Positions 32,569 to 42,058 of a DNA stretch of 64,000 nt are shown piece after piece (positions within the stretch are counted from its first letter, which is position 1; every line of letters begins with the position of its first letter). This DNA is from Halomonas sp. CH40 (GTDB lineage: Bacteria > Pseudomonadota > Gammaproteobacteria > Pseudomonadales > Halomonadaceae). The stretch lies in NCBI GenBank assembly GCA_041875495.1, contig CP112982.1, forward strand, positions 2,976,001 through 3,040,000. The letters run 5' to 3'. The position numbers were made by a program, and so were the translations under genes. Below the pieces are notes generated by a model. It did not search any database. It was not told where the DNA came from and was given only the letters and a program-made list of their open reading frames with translations.

Positions 32569-33360
32569 ATGAAAACCGTCACCCTGAGCACACTGCAAGC
32601 GTTCAAGAACGCTGGCGAAACGTTCAGCTGCCTGACCGCTTATGATGCTTCCTTCGCTCATGCTGCAAGCCAGGCCGGTATTGAAGTCCTGCTGGTCGGC
32701 GATTCACTGGGCATGGTACTACAAGGTCATCAGAGCACCCTTCCCGTGACGCTGGAAGATATCTGCTACCACACGCGCTGCGCGGCACGCGGTAAGGGTG
32801 CTAGCCTGCTTATGGTGGACCTGCCCTTCATGAGCAACTCAACAACAGAACGGCTACTGGAAGACTCTGCCGCCCTGATGCGCGCAGGAGCCGAACTGGT
32901 CAAAGTTGAGGGTGAGGCCTGGATGGCCGATGGCATACGCGAACTCACCCGGCGAGGCGTGCCTGTCTGCGCCCATCTTGGGCTGACACCGCAAACCGTC
33001 TACCAGCTAGGCGGCTATAAAGTACAAGGGCGGGAAACCGCGCAAGCCCAGCAGATCCTTGAAGACGCCCAGACCCTGGTTGATGCAGGGGCTTCCGTGA
33101 TTCTTCTCGAGTGTGTTCCCGCCGCTCTGGGCCAAGCCATTACCGAGGCCCTTGATGTTCCCGTCATTGGCATCGGTGCGGGCGCCGGAACCGACGGCCA
33201 GATTCTTGTCATGCATGATATTCTGGGGGTAACCCACGGACGCACGCCGCGTTTCGTCAAGAACTTCATGGCCGAGGCAGGCAACATCCACGAGGCTTTC
33301 GAGCATTATCATCAAGCCGTCAAGCAGCGCACCTTCCCCGCCGCTGAACACTGTTTTTAA
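32569..33360 (+). CDS. panB: 3-methyl-2-oxobutanoate hydroxymethyltransferase
   Basis: A 263-residue TIM-barrel enzyme. It adds a hydroxymethyl group from methylene-tetrahydrofolate to alpha-ketoisovalerate, the first committed step to pantothenate. Signatures are [32 protein letters not shown] and ILLECVP with [17 protein letters not shown]. Length matches the usual 263-265. The ATG at 32569 begins [10 protein letters not shown], the conserved N-terminus. The frame is open further upstream into folK without support. The 167 bp after folK could hold a promoter. The stop codon lies in a short degenerate repeat. Confidence 0.96.
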   Translation: MKTVTLSTLQAFKNAGETFSCLTAYDASFAHAASQAGIEVLLVGDSLGMVLQGHQSTLPVTLEDICYHTRCAARGKGASLLMVDLPFMSNSTTERLLEDSAALMRAGAELVKVEGEAWMADGIRELTRRGVPVCAHLGLTPQTVYQLGGYKVQGRETAQAQQILEDAQTLVDAGASVILLECVPAALGQAITEALDVPVIGIGAGAGTDGQILVMHDILGVTHGRTPRFVKNFMAEAGNIHEAFEHYHQAVKQRTFPAAEHCF

Positions 33361-33405
33361 TAGCGGTTTTTAATAACGGTTCTTAAAAACGCTTCTGTAA
33401 TCGGT
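33354..33405. repeat. Degenerate 13-bp tandem repeat between panB and panC
   Basis: Four consecutive 13-mers (33354, 33367, 33380 and 33393). The first two differ at one position (TTTTTAATAGCGG and TTTTTAATAACGG) and the others are more diverged. The first copy includes the panB stop codon. Confidence 0.6.
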
Positions 33406-33487
33406 TATCCATCTATAGTCGGTTCGTCATGTTCCAACCTAGCGTTTATTATGGAGCATGATTGAGCTGCAATGCGACGGAGTTGAT

Positions 33488-34405
33488 ATGCGTACCTTGC
33501 GCGATATACCTGCGCTGCGTCATGCGTTGGCGGAATACCGTCAACGGGGTCAGCGCATTGCCCTGGCACCCACCATGGGCAACCTGCATGCAGGGCATCT
33601 GGCTCTGATCGAGAACGCACGTCAGCATGGTGATGTGGTCGTTTCCAGCCTGTTCGTTAACCCCATGCAATTTGGGCCAAATGAAGACCTTGATGCCTAC
33701 CCGCGCACCTTTGAAGCCGACCAACAAGCGCTGGAAGCGGCTGGCTGCGATGTTCTTTTCGCCCCCTTGAGTGAAACGCTCTACCCTAACGGCACCGAGC
33801 AGCAGACCTGTGTGCATGTCCCCAGCGTCAGTGAGGGGCTTTGCGGCAGCTCGCGCCCCGGCCACTTCGACGGCGTATCCACTGTGGTTACTATGCTGTT
33901 CAACCTTGTTCAGCCGGATATCGCCCTGTTCGGCGAAAAGGACTACCAGCAGTTAGCGGTCATCCGCAAGATGGTGGCTGACCTGCATATGCCCATCGAG
34001 ATCATCGGCGTGCCCATTGTGCGTGCCGACGACGGCCTGGCATTATCATCACGTAACGGTTACCTGAGCGCAGAAAACCGGGCAAAAGCACCCGCTCTGT
34101 ATAAAACCCTGTGTGATATGCGTCAGGCACTTGAGGCGGGCGGGGTTGAATTCAGTGCCCATGACCACGATTATCGTCAACAGGTACTACAACAGGGGCG
34201 TCAGGCGCTGTATGATGCCGGCCTTGAGCTTGATTACCTCGAATTGCGTGATCGCACCCTGGGCCCTGTTGAACCAAACACCCGCCAGGCTATTCTGCTT
34301 GCAGCAGCCAGACTTGGCGATACACGGCTTATCGATAATCTTGACGTCTTGCTTCCTGCTCCAACAGACACTTCCGCTGCCGCTGATACGGCAACAGCGC
34401 GGTAA
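33488..34405 (+). CDS. panC: Pantothenate synthetase
   Basis: A 305-residue ATP-dependent ligase joining pantoate and beta-alanine. The nucleotide-binding signature [10 protein letters not shown] is present, then [21 protein letters not shown], the GFFDG-like [20 protein letters not shown] and the KMSKS-like LSSRNGYL loop. The ATG at 33488 starts [10 protein letters not shown], the common N-terminus, and follows CGGAG. The ATG at 33458 would add ten residues. The C-terminus carries a variable Ala/Asp/Thr tail. Together with panB and panD it covers three of the pantothenate steps. Confidence 0.96.
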   Translation: MRTLRDIPALRHALAEYRQRGQRIALAPTMGNLHAGHLALIENARQHGDVVVSSLFVNPMQFGPNEDLDAYPRTFEADQQALEAAGCDVLFAPLSETLYPNGTEQQTCVHVPSVSEGLCGSSRPGHFDGVSTVVTMLFNLVQPDIALFGEKDYQQLAVIRKMVADLHMPIEIIGVPIVRADDGLALSSRNGYLSAENRAKAPALYKTLCDMRQALEAGGVEFSAHDHDYRQQVLQQGRQALYDAGLELDYLELRDRTLGPVEPNTRQAILLAAARLGDTRLIDNLDVLLPAPTDTSAAADTATAR

Positions 34406-34419
34406 CAGAGGAAATCCTC

Positions 34420-34800
34420 ATGCATACCATCATGCTTAAAGCCAAGCTCCACATGGCACGCGTCACCCATGCTGTTTTGAACTACGAAGGCTCCTGTGCC
34501 ATCGACGGTGACCTGCTCGATATGGCAGGCATCCGGGAAAACGAACAGATCCAGATCTACAACGTTGAAAACGGTGAGCGTTTCACCACTTACGCCATTC
34601 GCGGTGAAGAAGGCTCCCGCCTTATCTCTATCAATGGCGCTGCAGCGCATCTGGCAGGCCCTGGCCATCGCATCATTATCTGCAGCTACGCGCATTACAG
34701 CGAAGCCGAGCTGGATAATCATCAGCCTGCCCTGGTGTATCTGCAGGAAGGCAACCACGTTAGCCATACCAGTAATGCCATTCCGGTTCAGCTGGCCTGA
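34420..34800 (+). CDS. panD: Aspartate 1-decarboxylase precursor
   Basis: A 126-residue pyruvoyl enzyme making beta-alanine from aspartate for pantothenate. Self-cleavage takes place between G24 and S25 in NYEGSCAID, with S25 becoming the pyruvoyl group. K9 and Y58-region residues are in the expected places ([22 protein letters not shown]). Length equals the E. coli enzyme. It lies 14 bp after panC with a good ribosome-binding site and a terminator downstream, so it ends the operon. Confidence 0.97.
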   Translation: MHTIMLKAKLHMARVTHAVLNYEGSCAIDGDLLDMAGIRENEQIQIYNVENGERFTTYAIRGEEGSRLISINGAAAHLAGPGHRIIICSYAHYSEAELDNHQPALVYLQEGNHVSHTSNAIPVQLA

Positions 34801-34867
34801 TAGAGCCTGAATCTTTTCAGGCGATGTTACTTTTTTAAACCTGCACTACCCAGTATCTTTCTGATTA

Positions 34868-34894
34868 GCGGGCCGTTTTTACGGCCCGTTTTTA
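34868..34894 (+). terminator. Terminator after panD
   Basis: A GGGCCGT / ACGGCCC stem (34870-34876 with 34881-34887) with a TTTT loop, followed by GTTTTTATTT. It closes the pan operon. Confidence 0.9.
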
Positions 34895-35004
34895 TTTGCT
34901 GCCAAAAGTGTATTGCCGCATTGCACAAGCTTCACCTATGCTAGGAACGCCTATTAACAAAAATGCCGATATGGCATCGTGACATGCTACCTAGGAGTTT
35001 TACT

Positions 35005-36183
35005 ATGCAAGATGTGGTCATTGTTGCAGCTCGTCGTACCGCCGTTGGCGCCTTCGGTGGGTCGCTTGCCGGTATTCCTGCCAGCGACCTTGGTGCACTG
35101 GTCATCAAGGATATCCTCAGCACCACAGGTGTTGCGCCAGAACAGGTCGATGAAGTCTTGCTTGGCCAGGTACTGACAGCCGGTGTTGGCCAGAACCCGG
35201 CGCGCCAGGCTGCCATCAAGGGCGGCTTGCCTGATGCGGTTCCCGCCATGACGATCAACAAGGTCTGTGGTTCCGGCCTCAAGGCACTGCACCTGGCGAC
35301 TCAGGCGATCCGCTGTAGTGATGCTAGCGTCATTCTGGCCGGTGGCCAGGAAAACATGTCAGCGTCTCCCCACGTACTGCCCAATTCCCGTAACGGCCAG
35401 CGCATGGGTGACTGGAAAGCGATTGACTCCATGGTTCATGATGGCCTGTGGGATGCGTTCAATAACTACCACATGGGCATTACCGCCGAAAATCTGGCAG
35501 AAAAATACAGTATCACCCGTGAAGCCATGGATGAGTTTGCTGCCGCTTCCCAACAGAAAGCCGCTCAAGCCATTCGTGATGGCAAATTCAAGGGCCAGAT
35601 CGTGCCGGTGGAAATCCCCCAGCGCAAAGGCGACCCCATCGTTTTTGATACCGACGAGAACCCGCGTGAAGTCAGCGCGGAAAAACTCGGCGGCATGCGC
35701 CCGGCCTTCAAGAAAGATGGCACTGTTACTGCCGGTAACGCGTCGTCATTGAACGACGGCGCTGCGGTTGTCATGCTTTGCTCGGCTGAAAAAGCCAAAG
35801 AGCTGGGCCTTGAGCCGCTGGCGCGCATCGCGGCCTACTCTAATGCAGGCGTTGACCCAGCCATCATGGGTATCGGCCCAGCGCCGGCGACCCGCCGCTG
35901 CCTGGAAAAAGCCGGTTGGAGCATCGACGACCTTGACCTGGTAGAAGCCAACGAAGCCTTTGCTGCTCAGGCGCTGTCCGTCAACAAGGAACTTGGCTGG
36001 GATGTCAGCAAGGTCAACGTCAACGGCGGTGCCATTGCACTGGGCCACCCGATTGGCGCTTCAGGCTGCCGTATTTTCGTCAGCCTGCTGCATGAAATGA
36101 TTGCCCGCGACGCCAAGAAGGGCCTTGCTACCCTGTGTATCGGTGGCGGCCAAGGCGTGGCACTGGCCATCGAACGTTCGTAA
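35005..36183 (+). CDS. Acetyl-CoA C-acetyltransferase (thiolase)
   Basis: A 392-residue biosynthetic-type thiolase that condenses two acetyl-CoA to acetoacetyl-CoA. The nucleophile is C88 in [10 protein letters not shown], with H348 in GHPIGASG and C378 in CIGGGQG. In Halomonas-like bacteria such an enzyme (PhaA type) often feeds polyhydroxybutyrate synthesis, but no phaB or phaC is adjacent, so use in fatty-acid or amino-acid metabolism is equally open. The start at 35005 follows TAGGAG. The earlier frame start lacks support. A terminator follows, and the gene forms its own unit. Confidence 0.95.
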   Translation: MQDVVIVAARRTAVGAFGGSLAGIPASDLGALVIKDILSTTGVAPEQVDEVLLGQVLTAGVGQNPARQAAIKGGLPDAVPAMTINKVCGSGLKALHLATQAIRCSDASVILAGGQENMSASPHVLPNSRNGQRMGDWKAIDSMVHDGLWDAFNNYHMGITAENLAEKYSITREAMDEFAAASQQKAAQAIRDGKFKGQIVPVEIPQRKGDPIVFDTDENPREVSAEKLGGMRPAFKKDGTVTAGNASSLNDGAAVVMLCSAEKAKELGLEPLARIAAYSNAGVDPAIMGIGPAPATRRCLEKAGWSIDDLDLVEANEAFAAQALSVNKELGWDVSKVNVNGGAIALGHPIGASGCRIFVSLLHEMIARDAKKGLATLCIGGGQGVALAIERS

Positions 36184-36223
36184 CGACACTTTTTCTAGCG
36201 TTGTTTTAGACGTTTAAACGCCA

Positions 36224-36255
36224 TGCCCCCGCTGCTACCAGCGGGGGCATTTTAT
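36224..36255 (+). terminator. Terminator after the thiolase gene
   Basis: A 10-bp GC-rich stem (36225-36234 with 36239-36248) with a 4-nt loop, followed by ATTTTATTT. Confidence 0.9.
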
Positions 36256-36361
36256 TTGCTGGATAATATCTCCTGACATGCGCAGGCGAAGTCGTTAGCA
36301 AAATCCCGCGTAAACCCTCGCCCAATCGGGCGGGGATACAAGCGGGAACCGCGCAGCGGTT

Positions 36362-36790
36362 CTACTCAGGCGTGGCCTGACTCTGAACGTACTCGCGTAG
36401 AGTCTCAATAGTCGCTCCTCCGGCGCTACATGCGAAGTATGAGCGTGACCACACCGCCCCACTTTTACTCTGCCGTGGTATGTGCGTGTTGAGTATTCGT
36501 ATACGGCGTGACGATACAGATTTCAGGTTGTTCACCAGCACACTAACTGCCAGCTTGAGTGGATAACTTACGAGCAAGTGGACGTGATCACCCTCACCAT
36601 CCATTTCAACCAGATCACACTCCAGCTTCTCGCAGGCCGACTCAAACGCTTCACGCAGTTGCTCGATCATGTAACCGTCAAACAGCTTACGGCGGTACTT
36701 CGTGGTGAAGATCAGATGTACAACTAACTTCGTAACGCTGTGACGTTTTCTCAGGTAGTCGTTCAGTGGCGGATGATCTTGTACCCCCAT
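36362..36790 (-). CDS. tnpA: IS200/IS605 family Y1 transposase TnpA
   Basis: A 142-residue single-strand DNA transposase. The HUH motif is H69-V-H71 in EGDHVHLLV, and the nucleophilic tyrosine is Y134 in LREYVQSQ. The N-terminal RHSVTKLVVHLIFTTKYRRKLF is typical of the family. The Y1 enzyme excises the element as a single-stranded circle and inserts it next to a tetranucleotide. The gene appears intact. It is divergent from tnpB with 43 bp between start codons. The C-terminal part after Y134 is short, as in other members. Confidence 0.96.
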   Translation of the reverse strand: MGVQDHPPLNDYLRKRHSVTKLVVHLIFTTKYRRKLFDGYMIEQLREAFESACEKLECDLVEMDGEGDHVHLLVSYPLKLAVSVLVNNLKSVSSRRIRILNTHIPRQSKSGAVWSRSYFACSAGGATIETLREYVQSQATPE

Positions 36791-36833
36791 TTGAAATTGC
36801 CTTCTTAGAGCCTATAATAGCTGTATTCTAGCT

Positions 36834-38015
36834 ATGAGCACTGAAATGTTAAAGGCTACGAAAGTACGCATTTACCCGACACCTGAGCAGGCGGAGTTCC
36901 TTAACCGTCAGTTCGGCGCTACGCGGTTCGTGTACAACAAGGCACTGCATATCATCAGTTCACAGTATCGGCGGCATGGCTCGAAACTCCGCGCTAAGAA
37001 AGACCTCAAGCCACTGTTGGCGGTGGCGAAAAAGTCCCGCAAGTATCACTGGCTCAAGGATTTTGACTCGATTGCTTTGCAGCAAGCCTGTATCAACCTC
37101 GATAAAGCCTTTCAGAATTTTTTCGATCCGAAGCTCTCGGCGCGTTACCCGAAGTTCAAGCGCAAGCACGGGAAGCAGTCCAGTTACCACTGCATGAGCG
37201 TCAGTGCGGGTGAGAGCTGGATCAAAGTGCCGAAGATGAAGCCGATCAAAGCGCGTATCCATCGCGAGATCACAGGCGCTATTAAAAGCATCACCCTGTC
37301 ACGCACTGTCACAGGGAAATACTACGCCTCGCTGTTGGTCGAGGACAGCATGGAAGCCCCCGCCCCATTGCACACCGTTGATACCGTGCTGGGCGTCGAT
37401 ATGGGGCTGACCCATCTTGCTATCGACTCGGAGGGGAATAAGACTGATAACCCTCGGTTCCTGAAACGCGCTCAGTCGAACCTGCGACGCAAACAGAAAG
37501 CCCTTTCGCGCTGCCAGAAGGGCAGCAAAGGCCGTGCGCAGGCACGGCTGAAATTGGCTAAGGCGCACGAGCGTCTAGCGAATACCCGTGCTAATTTCCA
37601 GCACAACCTGTCCCGACAACTTATTGACGAAAACCAAGCGGTGATAGTCGAGACACTAAAAGTAAAAAACCTGCTGAAGAATCGGAAGCTATCTAAGCAC
37701 ATCGCAGACGCAAGCTGGTTCAGCCTGATTCAGAAACTGGAATACAAGGCGAAAGAGCAGGGTAAATATCTGATCAAGATCAACCAGTGGTTCGCCAGCT
37801 CCAAAACCTGCTCCTGCTGCGGACACAAGGTAGAGTCCCTGCCGCTGTCGGTGCGCAACTGGAGGTGCCCAGCCTGTCATGCGGAAAGAGACCGCGACAT
37901 AAACGCCGCAATTAATATCCGCCAGCAGGGTATTATCAAACTACGGGCCGAAGGACTGTCGGTTCCTGCCAATGGAGGCTTGCTTAAATCCGGCCACGCG
38001 CCGGTTGCAGCCTAA
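36834..38015 (+). CDS. tnpB: RNA-guided nuclease TnpB
   Basis: A 393-residue TnpB, the ancestor-like relative of Cas12. The wedge and REC-like N-terminus starts KATKVRIYPTPEQ. The split RuvC domain has D189 (VLGVDMGLTH), E273 (VIVETLKVKNL) and the third acidic residue in ERDRDINAA near 353-355. A CxxC-type zinc finger lies between (CSCCGHK...CPACHAE). All catalytic residues are present, so activity is possible. Such enzymes cut DNA matching a guide next to a target motif and are thought to help retain the element. The start is ATG 36834, and an ATG at 36846 is possible. Protein and right end together define the guide RNA. Confidence 0.95.
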   Translation: MSTEMLKATKVRIYPTPEQAEFLNRQFGATRFVYNKALHIISSQYRRHGSKLRAKKDLKPLLAVAKKSRKYHWLKDFDSIALQQACINLDKAFQNFFDPKLSARYPKFKRKHGKQSSYHCMSVSAGESWIKVPKMKPIKARIHREITGAIKSITLSRTVTGKYYASLLVEDSMEAPAPLHTVDTVLGVDMGLTHLAIDSEGNKTDNPRFLKRAQSNLRRKQKALSRCQKGSKGRAQARLKLAKAHERLANTRANFQHNLSRQLIDENQAVIVETLKVKNLLKNRKLSKHIADASWFSLIQKLEYKAKEQGKYLIKINQWFASSKTCSCCGHKVESLPLSVRNWRCPACHAERDRDINAAINIRQQGIIKLRAEGLSVPANGGLLKSGHAPVAA

Positions 38016-38055
38016 GAAGTTGGAAGCCTCGCCCGTCAGGGCGGGGAGCAGTCAC
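37910..38055 (+). ncRNA. Predicted omega RNA scaffold of TnpB
   Basis: In this family the guide RNA spans the end of tnpB and the right end of the element, then runs into the flank. Here the scaffold would end with the right-end hairpin (38027-38046) and AGCAGTCAC at 38055, and the guide would be the next 16-20 bases. The 5' limit given is a guess. No sequencing evidence is available. Confidence 0.5.
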
Positions 38056-38270
38056 CGTGAAGCAATATTAGCCACGAATACCAGGATCAGGATGAAAATG
38101 ACCGCTAGAACCAGAGCGACGATAATATAAGGCGTCGCATTACTCTGGTTATTATCGCGCTCCAGATTACTGCGCTTTTGAACCCCGAACATGGCGGCCA
38201 GCACACTACCCACCACCTGGCGGAAACTCGGCTTGGCGGATGGGGTCGTCTTATTATCATTTTTCGACAT
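38052..38270 (-). CDS. DUF2970 family small membrane protein
   Basis: A 72-residue protein of unknown function. A soluble N-terminal part has the family-like SFRQVVGSVLAAMFGVQ segment, followed by one strong transmembrane helix (about residues 47-68). It begins with ATG 38270 after CAGGAGC. The last codon and stop (CGG TGA) come partly from the right end of the IS element, which overlaps by 4 bp. The ancestral gene would have ended CGC TAA, coding the same protein. It is located downstream of pnp in the same direction, separated from it by a terminator. Confidence 0.85.
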   Translation of the reverse strand: MSKNDNKTTPSAKPSFRQVVGSVLAAMFGVQKRSNLERDNNQSNATPYIIVALVLAVIFILILVFVANIASR

Positions 38271-38360
38271 TTTGAGCTCCTGCTGTTAACGATTGGCTAA
38301 CGATATTAACGACTGTCTAAAGTCGTCCGCTACTCCAAGCGTTTTTTAAATACCCTTTTC

Positions 38361-38403
38361 AAAACGCCACCGCCCCCACAACGAGACGCTGCGGGGGCGG
38401 TGG
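38361..38403 (-). terminator. Terminator of pnp
   Basis: An 11-bp CCACCGCCCCC / GGGGGCGGTGG stem (38367-38377 with 38393-38403), followed on the minus strand by CGTTTTG. Confidence 0.85.
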
Positions 38404-38425
38404 TAACCTCTGAACAGCTATTTAT

Positions 38426-40576
38426 TCAATCAGCCTGCTCAGTCGTTTCCGCTTCAGCATTAAAAGCAGCCTTTTCTTCTTCCGTGATTTCCTTGATGGT
38501 CAACTTGACGCGATTACGGTTGTCAATATCAAGCACCTTGACGATCACATCATCCCCTTCGTTCAGGAAGTCACGCACATTATTGACGCGTTCCGGCACA
38601 ATCTGGGAAATATGCACCAGACCATCGGTACCCGGCATGATATTGACGAAGGCGCCAAAGTCAGCGATGCGCACCACTTTGCCCATGTACAGCTTGCCGA
38701 TTTCCGCTTCAGCGGTAATGGCCAGCACGGTATCGATGGCTTTCTTGGCGGCCGCCTTGTCTTCAGCGTAAATACGCACGGTGCCGTCGTCATCCAGATC
38801 CACCGATGCGCCGGTGTCATCACAGATCTTGCGGATGGTCGCGCCACCTTTACCGATCACATCACGGATCTTGTCGGGAGAAATCTTGATAGTCGCCATG
38901 GAAGGCGCGTTATCCGACACGTCCGAACGGCTCTGGCCAATAATCGTATTCATCTGACCAAGAATATCCAGACGCGCCTTGTTGGCTTGTTGCAGAGCCA
39001 CTTCCATGATTTCTTCGTTAATGCCTTCGATCTTGATGTCCATTTGCAGGGCGGTGACACCCTCTTCAGAACCGGCCACTTTGAAGTCCATATCACCCAG
39101 GTGATCTTCGTCACCGAGAATATCAGTCAGCACAGCAAAACCGTCATCATCCTTGACCAGACCCATGGCGATACCCGCTACTGGCGCTTTCAGCGGCACA
39201 CCGGCATCCATCAATGCCAGAGAAGCGCCGCACACTGACGCCATCGAACTTGAGCCGTTGGATTCAGTAATCTCAGATACCACGCGAATGGTATAGGGGA
39301 AGGCATCTTCAGCAGGCAGCATGGCTTCCACACCACGCCGTGCCAGACGGCCGTGGCCAATCTCGCGGCGCTTGGGGCCACCCATAAAGCCAGCTTCGCC
39401 CACACAATAGGGAGGGAAGTTGTAGTGCAGCATAAAGCGGTCTTTACGCTCGCCTTCCAGCGACTCAATCAGCTGGGAGTCGCGCAAGGTGCCCAGAGTC
39501 GCAATCGCAATTGCCTGGGTTTCACCGCGGGTAAACACAGCGGAACCGTGGGTTTTGGGCAACACGCCAACGTCGATATCCAGCGGGCGTACCGTCTGGT
39601 TATCACGGCCATCAATGCGCGCTTCGCCCTTGATCACTCGTGAACGCACGATGCGCTTTTCGATACCAGCGAAGGCGCCTTTGACTTCATCCTTGCTGAA
39701 CTTGCCGTCAGTTTCTTCACCTTCAGCGGCGACCAGCTGTGCAACTGCCTCGTCCTTCAGAGCTGACAAGGCATCCTGACGCTGCATTTTGTCGGTGATC
39801 CGGTAGGCGTCGCCAATCTTGGCTTCAAACGCTTCGGCAACTGCGGTTTTCAGCGCGACGTTTTCTTCAACCGGCTGCCATTCCCAGCGCGGCTTACCAG
39901 CTTCTGCTACCAGCTCGTTGATCGCCTGGATAGCCACCTGCATTTCCTGATGACCGTAAAGGACGGCACCCAGCATTTCATCTTCAAGCAGTTCCTTGGC
40001 TTCGGATTCCACCATCAGCACGGCTTTTTCAGTACCGGCCACTACCATATCCAGCTCTGAGGTAGTCAATTCTTCAACCGTGGGGTTGAGGAAATAACCT
40101 TTCTCCTCGTTAAAGCCCACTCGTGCAGCGCCAATCGGGCCATTGAAGGGCACACCAGCAATCGACAGCGCCGCCGAGGTACCGATCAGGGCTGCAATAT
40201 CCGGGTCGTGGTTGCGATCCGTCGACAAGACAGTACAGATCACCTGCACTTCATTCATGAAGCCTTTGGGAAACAACGGGCGAATGGGGCGATCGATCAG
40301 ACGGGAGGTCAGGGTTTCCTTCTCTGTTGGGCGCCCTTCACGCTTGAAGAAGCCACCGGGAATCTTGCCTACCGCATAGGTCTTTTCCTGGTAATGAACC
40401 GACAGCGGGAAGAAGGGTTGAGCCGGATTGGCTTCTCTCTTGGCGACCACCGTACACAGGACGACAGTATCATCCATGGTGACCATAACAGCGCCAGTAG
40501 CCTGGCGGGCAATACGCCCAGTTTCGAGCGTGACGGTGCTACGACCGTATTGAAACGTTTTCTTTACCGGATTCAC
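38426..40576 (-). CDS. pnp: Polyribonucleotide nucleotidyltransferase (PNPase)
   Basis: A 716-residue trimeric 3'-5' phosphorolytic exoribonuclease and part of the RNA degradosome. It has two RNase PH domains (about 10-220 and 310-540) with the FNARE-like phosphate site region and [18 protein letters not shown] domain follows ([15 protein letters not shown], about 553-613), then an S1 domain (about 620-690) with [18 protein letters not shown]. The start is taken as GTG at 40576 with AAAGGAAG seven bases upstream, giving the classic [12 protein letters not shown] preceding ATG at 40594 lacks a site and overlaps that ribosome-binding site. It lies downstream of rpsO, as in most gammaproteobacteria, with a terminator/attenuator between. 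Confidence 0.97.
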   Translation of the reverse strand: MNPVKKTFQYGRSTVTLETGRIARQATGAVMVTMDDTVVLCTVVAKREANPAQPFFPLSVHYQEKTYAVGKIPGGFFKREGRPTEKETLTSRLIDRPIRPLFPKGFMNEVQVICTVLSTDRNHDPDIAALIGTSAALSIAGVPFNGPIGAARVGFNEEKGYFLNPTVEELTTSELDMVVAGTEKAVLMVESEAKELLEDEMLGAVLYGHQEMQVAIQAINELVAEAGKPRWEWQPVEENVALKTAVAEAFEAKIGDAYRITDKMQRQDALSALKDEAVAQLVAAEGEETDGKFSKDEVKGAFAGIEKRIVRSRVIKGEARIDGRDNQTVRPLDIDVGVLPKTHGSAVFTRGETQAIAIATLGTLRDSQLIESLEGERKDRFMLHYNFPPYCVGEAGFMGGPKRREIGHGRLARRGVEAMLPAEDAFPYTIRVVSEITESNGSSSMASVCGASLALMDAGVPLKAPVAGIAMGLVKDDDGFAVLTDILGDEDHLGDMDFKVAGSEEGVTALQMDIKIEGINEEIMEVALQQANKARLDILGQMNTIIGQSRSDVSDNAPSMATIKISPDKIRDVIGKGGATIRKICDDTGASVDLDDDGTVRIYAEDKAAAKKAIDTVLAITAEAEIGKLYMGKVVRIADFGAFVNIMPGTDGLVHISQIVPERVNNVRDFLNEGDDVIVKVLDIDNRNRVKLTIKEITEEEKAAFNAEAETTEQAD

Positions 40577-40673
40577 GGCGACTTCCTTTAACATTAAATA
40601 TCTACTTGTCTTTTCGCTTGGTCGTTTTGACTCGCCACTATTCTAGGCGCTGGCGCGCTTCAGGGCTACCACA

Positions 40674-40712
40674 AACAAAAAAACGGGCAGCTCTCAGGGA
40701 GAGCTGCCCGTT
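40674..40712 (-). terminator. Strong hairpin terminator between rpsO and pnp
   Basis: A 14-bp perfect stem (40682-40695 with 40699-40712) with a 3-nt loop, followed on the minus strand by a T run. In E. coli a terminator also separates rpsO from pnp. Partial read-through is likely. Confidence 0.92.
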
Positions 40713-40778
40713 CCGGTCACGATAGCAAGGCAGGGGTTTGCATAAGGTGCAAACGCTGCTTTCTATCTGACGACCTGA

Positions 40779-41048
40779 TTAGCGACGCAGGCCAAGGCGC
40801 TGAATCAGCGACTGGTAACGTTCGAAATCCTTACGCTTGAGGTAGTCCAGCAGCTTACGACGCTGGTTTACCATGCGAATCAGACCACGACGCGAGTGGT
40901 GATCCTGCTTATTGGTCTTGAAGTGATCCTGCAGGCCATTGATGTTGGTGCTCAACAGCGCTACCTGGACTTCAGGTGAGCCAGTGTCGTTCTCGCCACG
41001 ACCATATTCATTAACAATCTGGGCTTTCTGTTCAGCCGTTAGTGCCAT
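40779..41048 (-). CDS. rpsO: 30S ribosomal protein S15
   Basis: An 89-residue primary 16S-binding protein of the small-subunit platform. The whole sequence is canonical: [47 protein letters not shown] and the final LGLRR. Length matches the standard. The ATG at 41048 is preceded by CTGGAGA. In E. coli S15 represses its own translation through its leader. I did not attempt to model that fold here. Confidence 0.99.
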   Translation of the reverse strand: MALTAEQKAQIVNEYGRGENDTGSPEVQVALLSTNINGLQDHFKTNKQDHHSRRGLIRMVNQRRKLLDYLKRKDFERYQSLIQRLGLRR

Positions 41049-41140
41049 GTCTATCTCCAGTAAGCAATATGCCTAATGTGTGAATGGGTGAGACCACGCA
41101 TATTTGCAGTCTCAGTCGTACTTTTCGTGTAAGCCTGAGC

Positions 41141-42058
41141 TCACACAGCGACGCTGCTTAACAGCCGCTTGGGCGCCACTTCATCATCGCCCTTCACCAC
41201 CCCCAAGCCAATAAATACAGATGCATGATAAAGCCGCATCAAGGTATCCGGCGAAAAGGAGGAGGCATCCAACCGTGCAGACTGACCGTGACTTAAACAC
41301 CAGTAAGCCTGCTCGTCGACAACCTTGGCTGGCAGATGTTCGACCAGAACATCCACCGGCATCAGCTCGCCTTCACGAGCGGCCTGGTCATCCAGTTGTT
41401 CGAGCGCGTCCAGCGTCCACATTCTGTCGGCGCCAAACGGACCGGTCTTTAGCCGCCGCAGCGCACTGATATGTGCGCCGCAACCTAACATAAGGCCGAT
41501 ATCTTCAGCCAGTGTGCGTATGTAAGTCCCTTTACTGCAGCTCACTTCCAGCTCAAAAGCATGATCATCTAACGATAGCAGGCGCGCATCATACACGTTT
41601 ATACGCCTGGCTGCACGTTCCACGTGCTTGCCCTCGCGGGCGAGTTCGTAAAGCTTTTTGCCCTGGTGCTTAAGCGCTGAATACATCGGCGGCACCTGTT
41701 CGATCTCACCACGAAAGTGAGAAAGCACATTTTCGACCTGCTCAGCCGTAAAATCAGGCACCTCGCGACGTTCAATCACTGCGCCTTCGGCGTCACCGGT
41801 ATCCGTAATAACACCCAACTCAACGCGGGTACGGTAAACCTTATCCGCTTCCAGCAGGTGCGCAGAGAACTTGGTGGCTTCACCCAGGCAGATGGGCAAA
41901 AGCCCTGTTGCCATGGGGTCCAGTGTGCCCGTATGACCCGCTTTCTGTGCTTCAAGCAACCGGCGTACCCGCTGCAGGGCATGATTGCTGGACATGCCTT
42001 TAGGCTTGTCCAGCAAGAGCACACCATTAACCGGCAAACCTCGACGGCGACGCGCCAT
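41141..42058 (-). CDS. truB: tRNA pseudouridine(55) synthase
   Basis: A 305-residue enzyme making pseudouridine 55 in the T-loop of tRNAs. The catalytic Asp is in GTLDPMATGLLPICLGEATK. The opening GVLLLDKPKGMSSNHAL and the VSCSKGTYIRTLAEDIG segments are canonical. A C-terminal domain with a PUA-like end follows. Its start overlaps the rbfA stop by one base, suggesting coupling in the nusA-infB-rbfA-truB operon. The sequence starts MARRRRGLPVNG, giving the basic N-terminus that is common in this family. Confidence 0.97.
   Translation of the reverse strand: MARRRRGLPVNGVLLLDKPKGMSSNHALQRVRRLLEAQKAGHTGTLDPMATGLLPICLGEATKFSAHLLEADKVYRTRVELGVITDTGDAEGAVIERREVPDFTAEQVENVLSHFRGEIEQVPPMYSALKHQGKKLYELAREGKHVERAARRINVYDARLLSLDDHAFELEVSCSKGTYIRTLAEDIGLMLGCGAHISALRRLKTGPFGADRMWTLDALEQLDDQAAREGELMPVDVLVEHLPAKVVDEQAYWCLSHGQSARLDASSFSPDTLMRLYHASVFIGLGVVKGDDEVAPKRLLSSVAV

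Larger units (their letters stand above)
36299..38055. mobile_element. IS200/IS605-type insertion sequence with tnpA and tnpB
   Basis: A 1,757-bp element with divergent tnpA and tnpB. Each end has a subterminal hairpin with identical arms, CCTCGCCC and GGGCGGGG, at 36316-36335 on the left and 38027-38046 on the right. Tetranucleotides before the hairpins (AAAC at 36312-36315 and GAAG at 38023-38026) fit the role of guides. TTAG (36295-36298, left flank) and TCAC (38052-38055, right end) fit as cleavage sites. Compared with IS608 (TTAC/AAAG and TCAA/GAAT, from memory) each pair differs by one complementary change. As in the family there are no terminal inverted repeats and no target duplication. 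The boundaries are inferred from this logic. Confidence 0.85.

Noticed and set aside
36316..38046. Two near-identical hairpins that could be taken for CRISPR repeats
   Set aside because: They are the two subterminal hairpins of one IS605-type element and are about 1.7 kb apart. No array or cas genes are present.
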